This document shows, piece by piece, positions 22,803 to 31,444 of a stretch of 64,000 bases of DNA. Source of the stretch: Paracamarosporium sp. OC-R06-R3 (lineage: Eukaryota; Ascomycota; Dothideomycetes; Pleosporales; Didymosphaeriaceae); the NCBI GenBank assembly GCA_019828545.1, contig JACVRA010000171.1, forward strand, positions 248,001 through 312,000. Direction: 5' to 3'. Position 1 is the stretch's first letter. Every line of letters starts with the position of its first letter. The position numbers and the translations under genes are program-made. The notes under the pieces are model-generated. The model was not told where the DNA came from and did no database searches. It was given only the letters and a program-made list of their open reading frames with translations.

Positions 22803-23894
22803 AGATAGAAGAAGCTTTGGCATTGCCACTTGCGCAGAAATACTGGAGTGCTCTTCGAAGTCGTGGATCTACTAGTACGGGTTCTGATGAGTCTTTGGGA
22901 TGGGAAGTTATCACATTCCCGGGAACTTGGTATCTTGCCGGTGATGTCAGGCACTACCAGTCGCCTCAGGTGGTATAACCTGACAAGAAGTTATATCATA
23001 CTGGAGCTGACCCGATCTATCGGGAAACGATCTGTATATCCTACAATTTGCTTGTTTCCTCTTGAAGTTGAATCTACACTGCTCGTGCCTATGACGTGAG
23101 AAGTACAGACTACACCATAACCAGCTTTGTATTTTGAAATACTCTTACTGACTTCCCTTGTAGTACAGCTCTTTATCAAACATAATGTTTCGTATAGTAA
23201 TTATTTAATTAAGTACTAGGACTTATGTTTTATAGACGTTAAAGCTTAAGTAAGGTGGAAGTGATAGAGCCAGCGGCCGGGAAAACTTTCCGCCTTAGCG
23301 TCATACCCAAGCTACAAAACCCCACAGCTTCGCACCGCTCTCGCTTTTTTCCCTCAACGGCCTGCCTCTCCAACGCTGCGTTTCTTTGCTCACACACGGA
23401 CGCCGAGCTCGTCTCGCGCTGTCGTTTCTTTGCAAATGAGAAATTCGGAGTAATCTTCACCTCTTCTGCCAGCACCTCGCTCGCGAGCGCTGGCACGACT
23501 GCCTGTAAGGGCCTGGCGTGACTCACGCCTGCATTCGGCATCAGAAAGCTCAGGGCCCAAGTACTACGCTTAGCGTGGTATCTTGGTGTCTCTATGGGAG
23601 TCGGTGCGAAGATTGTGTGCGCTGCGGCGTGACACTGTAGTACAATACGCGGCGTATCTGGACTTGAGTAGCCTTTGGCGAAAGAGCGAGGGTATCATTC
23701 GATTCTGATTACTCTGGCGAGGCGGGCCGTTCCCACACTTCTTTTTTCAGGTATGTCTAGCTGATGACCATCAAAGACCAAGGATACTACTAATAATTGA
23801 CTGCACAAATCGCTCATCGACCGAAACGCCCGTTGATTTTACTTGACCCTGACCACTCGATCCGCCTCTAATTCCAACGTCGCTTCCATGTCGC
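22803..23894. other. Convergent intergenic region, 1.1 kb
   Basis: Lies between the 3' ends of the reductase (+) and the dioxygenase (-). It contains an AT-rich stretch near 23180-23240. No gene, RNA or repeat recognised. Confidence 0.45.
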
Positions 23895-24722
23895 TTACTC
23901 CTTCGTGTACATGATATCGGTCCTCATCGTATACTTGACTCCGTTGATCACATCATCGCCGGAATGAAGAAGATTACGATGTTGGAAGATTAGAATGCGA
24001 CCACTTTTTGGGATAACATCTATTTTCCGCGTCATGTTGTAGTCGTAAAATGTTGTGGCACCCCCCTCGAGCTGGTCCGAAGCGTCGTTGAGGTACAAAT
24101 GCAAGGTGAAATATGAGCGCTCTTTCCTGTCGGGCGTTTCATAACAACCGTCATTGTGGGCTATCGAGTCAGCATCGAGCAATAAATGCGAAATGATATA
24201 CATACCCTTAAAATACTCTCCCCCTACATACTTCAAGAATCTCATTCGCTCATTCAAGCGCGTTACCTTCCACACTTCCTCTCGCTTCGCGGGACCAATG
24301 CCAGTTACGTCTGACCAGTTTTGTAACCGATGGATGTCGGGAATAGAGCTCTCCACCCTTGCCCATATTTTCGCGACAATGTCGCAGTCGTCCCAGATGA
24401 TGCGCCCGCATTTCCGCGTGTCCTCGTATAGTCGCTGGTGGCCTCCACCGATGTTTACCATTGCCTGTGACCATGAACATAGGTTATTTACATGTTACCA
24501 TTTGTGACTCACCCTTTCCCATTGCCCACCGGTAGTTGCTTCAGCGGCCTTTATAAGCAATTCGCATTCGTCTTGCGACAGAACACCATCCAGGACAACG
24601 GCCCATCGACCGTCATAGACTGGTAAGCCTTCTTTCTTAAAATCAATGACATGCTTGATGAGGTTTGGAGCGGGACCGTCGAGGAAACTCTCGGGCAACC
24701 CGACCTTTTCGGATGAAGCCAT
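23895..24722 (-). CDS. Prolyl-4-hydroxylase-like 2OG-Fe(II) dioxygenase
   Basis: Exons 24722..24513, 24464..24206 and 24160..23895 give about 244 residues, in phase. ATG 24722 has a near-perfect context (CCACCATGG); the frame beyond it starts only at TTG. The iron ligands are visible: H158 and D160 in FKAHNDG, and H222 in LLHSGDD. A lysine ten residues later (K232, GVKYTMR) fits the 2-oxoglutarate anchor of prolyl 4-hydroxylases. Further family marks are RSYFTLHLYLND, EGGATTF and GRILIFQHRNLLHSG. There is no signal peptide, so a cytosolic or nuclear role is more likely than collagen-type ER hydroxylation. Intron 2 (45 nt) lies immediately before the HxD motif, contains no stop in frame and is a multiple of three. 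Confidence 0.9.
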
Positions 24723-25602
24723 GGTGGCTGGTTGTTGTCGGATTTTCAAGTAGAGCCCGAGCGCAGAACTGTTCCAACTTGCGTTAAAATTAAGAAATGT
24801 GCACTAATTTTTTCAAGGCAAATAAGAAGGCCACCGTTACTCGGTTTTATAGGCATGTATTCGGCCTGTTGCCTGGAGGCGGAGCGCTGAGATGGCTCCA
24901 CTGGTAGCAGCATTACTGCGCCCTGCTACAAAGAGTCATTCATTCAACGCATAGAACACTGCTTAGGGTTTCTGGTTCAATGTTTCGACGGTCAGCAAAA
25001 TATACAGGAACCTGCATGTACTGCATGCATAACTAATTGTAGTTACGGTGCCGCATCACGTGAAGAGCGGAGTCCCGTCTAAGCCGATCAAGAGTCAGGT
25101 TCCAAAGCTGTCCGGTCGCTGTTTCAGGTTTTCACGACATCACCGCGGGCAACGCTCTCCACATACAACGCCCCCCTTTGCGATCGCGTCGCGCCAGCTT
25201 TCTGCGCGCAGCGTTGCTAGCTTCGACTACTTGCGTGAGCGCGACGCTAATGCGCTGTCCTCAGCCACCCGCCGTTTGTTTCCACTCAGGGCGCCAAGCC
25301 TTAACCCGACCTCACATGTAATTTCCCGAATTCACCTCACTATCCGACGTCGATTGCGCCGCCGTCACCCGGTTGAGCCCTCCACCAAGCCTCCGCCGCG
25401 TCCCCGAACCACTCGCCATCTCTCTCCAACTCCTTGTCGCTCGTTTCAGCCCACGACGTCGTCCCTCAGCGAGGGGAAGCAGCTCTACCACACGCGCCGC
25501 CCAACGTCGACTCCGTCGCGCTCGCGGCAACACGGCGACCCTTTGATTTCGAGCAGACCTTCTACCTCCTCCGCGCTCTGAGAAAGCATCACGATCCTCG
25601 TC
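24723..25602. promoter_or_regulatory. Divergent intergenic region, dioxygenase / Rax1-like
   Basis: 880 bp between divergent starts. The right half (about 25140-25590) is pyrimidine- and C-rich on the plus strand, as is common in fungal promoters and leaders. It keeps a frame open (25048-25581) that has no protein-like features. Confidence 0.45.
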
Positions 25603-26797
25603 ATGTCCGATTCACCGCTGCCGGCGGAGCTGAACCGCAACCGGTTCCCCAACCTTTTTGAGGTACTCAGTCGCAAAACGGTTGCCCCGCTCGACCTCTT
25701 CTCGTTCTACATATATATGCGCGACCAGCAACGATCGGTAGATTACCTGGACTTCTGGTATGATAGTCTCGACACATTGAATGGGAAAGTCTGTGACTAA
25801 TTGAGAACTAGGCTTGATGTGTCCCAACATCTTCAGCTATGCCGGCTGTACGTGCGTCGTCTTCATCGCTCCGTAATTGAAGACACGCCGGACATGGAGA
25901 AGAACAGCAAGAGGTCGTCATATATCCTGGACAATGCGGGGGAGGGCCCGTCGGGCGAGAAGGGCAATGTATCGGACCAGCGGCTGTCTGCTTTTTTGCG
26001 TTCAGATCACGGCAGCCGTCAACATTCACCCCAAAATAGCCAAGGAAGCAACCAGAGCCGTGAGCTTCCGGGTCGCCCGAGCTTCATGACATTGCACACA
26101 GACTCGCCGCAAGACTCTTCACCCGGTCAGAACTCCGCCGGCGACAGCCAACCTAGACGAGAGGACCTACGTGCTTCTGCCGAGAAGATCTTGTATACGT
26201 ATCTTTTGCCTGGTTCAGAGCGAGAGATCATTATCCCCCAAAGCATCCTGCATGATGTCCAGGAGGCTATCGAAGGGCCTGACCAGCGAAGCGACCCTGA
26301 ACTCTTTGATGCGGCAAAAGATTACGTCTTCCAGGCCATGGAGCGCGATGCTTTTCCAGGCTTCCTACAGAGCAAAGGGCTTGGTAACCTTGTCCCGCAA
26401 AGCATGATGATCCGCCTCATCATTGGCCTCATTAGCTTTTTCGGGGCCGTATGGACAGCTTTCATACTCATCTTCTTGAACAAATCAAGGGCAACTCGGT
26501 GTTGGGTATGCGTTCCGCAAGTCGCGTCGGTATCTGAGTTATATGTGCTGACAGAAACAGGTCATCCTTCCTTTCACGGTAGCCTTGTACTTCATATTCA
26601 CTCACCAGTACATGCTTGATCCCATCCTGGCTATGATCGGTTACAGCGAGTACACCCTCATGGACTTCAACCGGATACGTGAACCGTTTGTCAGGAAGAC
26701 GCTCAATGCACGATCAGCTACCATGTTGGGACTGTTCGTGCTCGTTGATACGGCTGTGTGCTGCTTGTTCATCTTTGTTCCAGGTAAGCGGTTGTGA
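25603..26797 (+). CDS. Rax1-like RGS-domain membrane protein
   Basis: Exons 25603..25757, 25812..26505 and 26561..26797 give about 361 residues. The first splice (TTCTG|GTATGA ... AACTAG|G) restores DFWLDVSQHLQLCRLYVRRL, an RGS-type helix pair, where the unspliced frame hits a stop. The N-terminus (NRFPNLFEVLSRKTVAPLDL) and the segment AEKILYTYLLPGSEREIIIP through DYVFQAMERDAFPGFLQSK complete the RGS fold, interrupted by a Ser/Gln-rich insert of about 100 residues. Three transmembrane helices follow: MIRLIIGLISFFGAVWTAFI, ILPFTVALYFIFTHQYM and MLGLFVLVDTAVCCLFIFV. This is the layout of yeast Rax1, a bud-site and polarity landmark; in filamentous fungi such proteins are thought to modulate polarity or G-protein signalling. 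The stop at 26797 is taken from the frame. A further short exon cannot be excluded, since a GTAAGC lies at the end. Confidence 0.88.
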
Positions 26798-27426
26798 GCA
26801 TATCCTTCTTTCCCAAGTGCGTTTGTCCTTCATGTCTATGGCGTTTCACTGTTACATTCGTTTCTTGTAATTCTACGGCTGCAGTAATAGCGGGAAGTGT
26901 TTTCTTTCTTGATACCATTGGAATGCTCTAAGTGAGAGGTCGAGGAAAGTCATGTCTGACTGGTTTCTTTTGTTTATTGGAGTTCTTTCGGAGTCTTGAG
27001 TTGTTCTCAGCGCGGTGTTCGGGCGGGAGTGGGCAGTCTACTGGCACTTTAAGAGATACTTCTAAATTTCCAGACGCTTGCGTCCTCATTCTCGAATCAA
27101 TTGTGAGGGGTATTGGTCTCGATGCGTTTGTCAATTCCGTAGGCATTGGGAATGTGATCCAATATACTTCGCACAATTCGTTGAACCACAAAGTTACTCA
27201 AATGAAGGTAGTGCGCGAGAGCTGCGGGGTGGCCCGAGCTTCCATGACGTGCAACGCTGCACCTCGAGCTTCGAGGCTTTTCAACGCTGGGTCTGCGAAG
27301 CAACCGAGGAGCCGTCTACTCAAGTGAGAGCACGAAGCACCCACGACCAACCTGCAACCTTTTTTCGCGTCCTAGTGCCCAGGCTAGGCAAGCCCGTCCG
27401 TGATCGCGCATACGCCGGCCGACCGC
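26798..27426. other. Short intergenic region, Rax1-like / Rmd8
   Basis: 629 bp between tandem genes, presumed 3' UTR of the Rax1-like gene and promoter of Rmd8. The 131-codon frame at 26932 begins at GTG and has no recognisable domain. Confidence 0.4.
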
Positions 27427-29334
27427 ATGGATTCCTTCAAGTTACTCCAAGGCCCCATGAGCGCCCCGACAGCGAAGAGCAAGAGGAACCCTACTGTGCT
27501 GATGACAGACACGCGCGACGGGCCTCAAAGACGTCCACTAGCACAGAGACAAGACACGGCTCAATTTCGGCCTGGAGCAAAACTCATCTCGGTCGATAAC
27601 ATTCTCCAGTACGCTTCTGATATCCCTTCAGCGCAACGTCGCGGTCCGCCTGGTCATCGCCCTCTGATGCATACCCGTACGCCCAGCGGTCGCCATCCGC
27701 TCGACCCCAAGCTCACCGGCCGTCTGATACCCGCGCATATACCCGCGCGGACGAGTAAGCTGAGCGAGAAGTTGGTGCTGCTGCCCGACACACAGCAGGA
27801 TGAGGAGGATGAGAAGGGAGATTTTGATGACGAGGAGGAAGGACCGCCCACGGATGAGGAGTTGGCAAGACGGACAACAAAGGGAGGGCCCAAGGACAAA
27901 AGCTATGCGGAGAGACTACCAAAGGCGCGGAGGGCAGAGAAGCTGTCGAGGGTCACGGCATATTGCACGGCGCAAGCATACAAAATGAAGAGTACGGCCG
28001 AATTCGTGAAGACGCAGCATCACGCGCGGACGAAGCTGTATGACGACTGCTTGTACTGCGTCTACCACCTTCCGCTGCTTCCAGGAAGCGACGGCTACCG
28101 CGTACGCAGCAGTCCTGCGCTGAAGAGCCCTGGCGGGAAAACAGTGCTCGACGAGGAAATTGAAAGGAATGAGAGGAGGGAACACAGCGAAGGATACTTT
28201 GAGGACACAGAGGAATACAGTGTACGGCATGGCGACGAAGAAGAGCCTGCGCACAGCCCCCGTCGCGAGTTCGAGGACTTGCACTCTCCGTCGCGCGATA
28301 TACTTGATGGCATGCCGTCGCGCGTCCCGCCCAACGCTCTATCCTTCGGCGAAATGTTCGTCTTCTCCTATGGCGTCGTCGTCTTCTGGAATTTCACCGA
28401 AAAGCAAGAGAAAGACATTCTCGCCGACCTCACGTTCAGCACTTCCTCTACAAACATCTTACTCGCCACTCGACCGCTGAACGAAGAGGATTTCGAGACT
28501 GAGGAGTTCCACTTTGAGTATAATCCTGAGATTCCGAGGCCGAGGGTTTACAACGATATGATCACCCTGAAGAGCGGAGACCACATGATTAAGTTGGCAA
28601 TGAGCCATGCTATCGCACAAAGCACGAAGCTAAGTCTTTTCGAAGAGGGCATGGCGAGGACCATGCTGCAAGCCCAGTATGTCCCGAAGCGGCTCGCCTT
28701 GACAGGCAAGCTGGGTATGGCGAGGACAGACGTGGTGAAGATGATCGGGCAGCTGTTCACTAGTCGTGTAGACGTCAACCTCTGTAAGCCACCATGTACT
28801 CTTTTGATAAACTGCATGCTGATCGGTTGGGCGACAGCATCCAACATGCTCGACACGCCCAACTTCTTCTGGGATTCGGAGCCCACGCTGCACCCACTGT
28901 ACACCGCCGTGCGCGAGTACCTTGAGATCAAGCCGCGCATCCAGGTCCTTAACGAGCGCTGCAGAGTCTTCCTCGATCTTGGCGAGATCCTATCTGATTC
29001 GATCTCTGACAAGAAGATGACGAGGATTACCTGGATCATCATTTTTCTCATTGTCATCAGCATCTGCGTTACGTGCTTGGAGGTAAGCTGTCTCTGGTCG
29101 CCGGGCTTTGTAACCTGCATCCCGGGACTTTATAGTGTACCCAACTTTCCAGGACATGGTAGGCTAACTACGTGCTTTACACAGGTTCTTCTCCGCTTTG
29201 CAATCCTCCACGGTAAGGGCAAGGCTGTCGATGTGGGAGATCTCCGCCGGACTTCCATTGCGGGGCCTACACTCCTGGTAGGCAGGACGGTTGCTTGGGG
29301 TTACAGAGGTGTAAGAGGGTTCATTGGACCCTGA
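27427..29334 (+). CDS. Rmd8/DUF155 family protein
   Basis: Exons 27427..28783, 28838..29082 and 29185..29334 give about 583 residues. The frame can be read unspliced from a GTG at 27400, but both introns have consensus ends (GTAAGC with AG) and removing them restores family sequence. The N-terminus is disordered, with an acidic run near residues 125-145. The DUF155 (YagE) domain spans about 190-530: AEKLSRVTAYCTAQAYKMKS, LYDDCLYCVYHLPLL, GEMFVFSYGVVVFWNFTEKQ, SHAIAQSTKLSLFEE and PNFFWDSEPTLHPLYTAVRE. A C-terminal transmembrane helix (RITWIIIFLIVISICVTCLE) follows. Yeast relatives Rmd1 and Rmd8 are cytosolic or membrane proteins; Rmd8 is linked to meiotic divisions and Rmd1/RMND1 to mitochondria. 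The exact role here is unknown. The last 35 residues look unlike the family, so the 3' end may be mis-modelled. Confidence 0.88.
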   Translation: MDSFKLLQGPMSAPTAKSKRNPTVLMTDTRDGPQRRPLAQRQDTAQFRPGAKLISVDNILQYASDIPSAQRRGPPGHRPLMHTRTPSGRHPLDPKLTGRLIPAHIPARTSKLSEKLVLLPDTQQDEEDEKGDFDDEEEGPPTDEELARRTTKGGPKDKSYAERLPKARRAEKLSRVTAYCTAQAYKMKSTAEFVKTQHHARTKLYDDCLYCVYHLPLLPGSDGYRVRSSPALKSPGGKTVLDEEIERNERREHSEGYFEDTEEYSVRHGDEEEPAHSPRREFEDLHSPSRDILDGMPSRVPPNALSFGEMFVFSYGVVVFWNFTEKQEKDILADLTFSTSSTNILLATRPLNEEDFETEEFHFEYNPEIPRPRVYNDMITLKSGDHMIKLAMSHAIAQSTKLSLFEEGMARTMLQAQYVPKRLALTGKLGMARTDVVKMIGQLFTSRVDVNLCKPPCTLLINCMLIGWATASNMLDTPNFFWDSEPTLHPLYTAVREYLEIKPRIQVLNERCRVFLDLGEILSDSISDKKMTRITWIIIFLIVISICVTCLEVSCLWSPGFVTCIPGLYSVPNFPGHGRLTTCFTQVLLRFAILHGKGKAVDVGDLRRTSIAGPTLLVGRTVAWGYRGVRGFIGP

Positions 29335-30139
29335 TTTCATTCCTATAGATGAGCATAGCGACGGCGTTCAAGTGTGTGTGGATTAGTGGTGTGTACAAAT
29401 AAAGATAGTGCTTGGGAGGAGGGTTTGTCAATAATACGAGACTGGGTCTGGCATTGGTAATACGGGACTCAGCTCGTTCTCAAAGTGGTATTTGTACAGA
29501 ATCTAGTCAAGATGAGCTAGCTTTGCCTTTGTCATGATTAGCCTTTGCTGGGCTATAGTGGCGGACAACCTTGGCGCTTCTCAACGCTGTCGGCCCAGAC
29601 AGGCTCGGCACGCAATGAGCAAGCTTTCAACTACGCCCGCAAGACCAGACAAGCACGCAGGAGAGCAATCGTTGTAGAACAGTAGGAAATGGTCGTCAAT
29701 TGTACTATGACAGTGATACATGGGATCGTCGAAAGGCGATCGAAGCCACACCCAAACACCGGTACCCTTACGTCAACCGCCGACGAGGCTGGCGAGTATT
29801 CCAAGAACGCCCGGGGACGCCGCCCCATATCCATTAATGCCTGGCCCCTACCGAGGCGCAAGTATCGAACGCATGCCGCAAGTGAAGCAAACCGAGAGAG
29901 CCGATTGAGAAGGGCGGGGGTCGAGTGCAGTGTAGCGAAGGAGAGCTTTTTTTCCCAAGGTCGCCGTCTACACAGAGGGCACACATGATGAGCGATCCAT
30001 CGAAGACATGTCACATCCCTTCGTTTCCAGAACGCCGTACAAATGCTCAGAGGTAGGTAGCCACCGTTTGTTGGGTCTAAATCGTTTCGACAAGAAGAAG
30101 AGTATGCAGAGGAAGGGGTCGAGGAGGCCGGGCCGTCCG
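29335..30139. other. Convergent intergenic region, Rmd8 / bHLH
   Basis: About 800 bp of presumed 3' UTR sequence. The 29631-30200 minus frame overlaps the bHLH gene's end in another frame and is a shadow. Nothing else seen. Confidence 0.45.
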
Positions 30140-31444
30140 TCACTTTTGTTGGTTGAGCTTTAGGTCCATGACGTACTGCATCAGCGAGCAGTCTTCGCAC
30201 TTGACGAGGGCCTGCAGGGCCTTGATGCGTGTCTTGAGGAGCTGGTTCTCGTCGTGGAGCGTCTTCTTGTCCTTCTCCATGGACTTGATATACGCTGTTG
30301 CTGAGGCGAGGATGACGGCTTTGCTGGGTTTTGATGGGGTGGGGAGATCCTCGATGTCGGCGCCGTCACAGCCACGCTGGTTCTGCTGAAGCGACGGTAC
30401 GACGCGACGGAGTGACTCGAGTTGGGTGTTGAGCGACTCGCGGTACTTTCTTTCGACTTGGTTGTGGGGCAGTCGGCGGCGGGGTTTGGCCTTTTCCTCT
30501 GCTGCGGGAGCTTGTGGTGAGTCCTCGGACTCGCTCTTCACCTTTGTGTCGGTGATGCTCGCGTTTCTGGATGCGAACTGGCGACCCAATGGCTCGTCAG
30601 CCGAGACCTCGCTCTCGGATCGCTTCCTAGAATGTGATTTGATTTCAACAACGCCATCCTCAGGTATGACTTCCTGAGCTTCGTTGAGAAGGTTGCTGAT
30701 GGTGGAGGTGGGGAGGTTGTCATCGTTGGCAAACAAGAACGGAGCACAGCCTCCTCCGCAATTTGATGGATTGGGAGGTGGGCCGTCCTGGTCGTGGTTG
30801 GGGCACAGCGGCGATGTCCAGCATGCCGAAAGGATGTCGGCTTTGGCCTTGTGATGGCGCTTGGTGGTGGTGTTAGTGGGGGCCTTGGTCTCGGTAGTCG
30901 TCTTTGTGGAGCTGGGAGAACTGTTGGGACCGTTGGGAAAGGTGAGGTCTTCGACGAATCCAGACTCAATGTTGTTGGGGAACAAGGACTCGTACTGAGG
31001 ATTGGGGAAGGTGTTGGCCCTGGACACGGGAGGCTTCTGCATGAGCGGCATCTGGGCGATACGGTTAAATGGAGCGGGGTTCTCTGACGTCAAAGGGCTG
31101 TTGCCAGTCAGGGCAGTACCGATGGAGGGCTCTGGTGATGATTCTGAAGTTGATTCGCCACCGGTGGTCGAGTCACCAAAGGGCTGCAGGACCTCGAGGT
31201 CGCTTAGGAAGTAGTCGTTGGGGGCAAAGAGGGAGTCGTTGAAGTAGGGATCAGCTGATGTGCCGTTGAGGAGGGAGTCGAAGTTGGCGATGACTTCAGG
31301 TTCTGCAGAGCCTGAAGTGCGCGTCGAGCTTGATTTTGGCATCTCAGATGTGAGGTCTGTTGAAGGTGTGGTGATGTCCGGCCATTGATCGTTCGGTATA
31401 TTGAGGGCCTCATCAATGAGAAAGGCATTCCAGTTGAGCGCCAT
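30140..31444 (-). CDS. bHLH transcription factor with SREBP-type tyrosine
   Basis: Intronless, 434 codons from ATG 31444. The C-terminal basic helix-loop-helix starts near residue 321: basic region RRRLPHNQVERKYRESLNTQ (H327, E331, Y334, R335), helix 1 LESLRRVVPSL, a long loop of about 25 residues, helix 2 KAVILASATAYIKSMEKDKK, then a leucine-zipper-like extension DENQLLKTRIKALQALV. A tyrosine where most bHLH proteins carry arginine is the SREBP signature, which allows binding to sterol-element as well as E-box half-sites. No transmembrane helices follow, so this is not a membrane-tethered SREBP. It resembles soluble fungal SREBP-type bHLH regulators of development such as DevR or SAH-2. The rest is Ser/Thr/Pro-rich with acidic patches, plus a small Cys cluster (ACWTSPLCPNHDQ ... 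CGGGC) near residues 210-235. Confidence 0.93.
   Translation of the reverse strand: MALNWNAFLIDEALNIPNDQWPDITTPSTDLTSEMPKSSSTRTSGSAEPEVIANFDSLLNGTSADPYFNDSLFAPNDYFLSDLEVLQPFGDSTTGGESTSESSPEPSIGTALTGNSPLTSENPAPFNRIAQMPLMQKPPVSRANTFPNPQYESLFPNNIESGFVEDLTFPNGPNSSPSSTKTTTETKAPTNTTTKRHHKAKADILSACWTSPLCPNHDQDGPPPNPSNCGGGCAPFLFANDDNLPTSTISNLLNEAQEVIPEDGVVEIKSHSRKRSESEVSADEPLGRQFASRNASITDTKVKSESEDSPQAPAAEEKAKPRRRLPHNQVERKYRESLNTQLESLRRVVPSLQQNQRGCDGADIEDLPTPSKPSKAVILASATAYIKSMEKDKKTLHDENQLLKTRIKALQALVKCEDCSLMQYVMDLKLNQQK

Noticed and set aside
29631..30200. 189-codon minus-strand ORF at the bHLH 3' end
   Set aside because: Out of frame with the bHLH gene it overlaps; low-complexity Arg/Ser composition.
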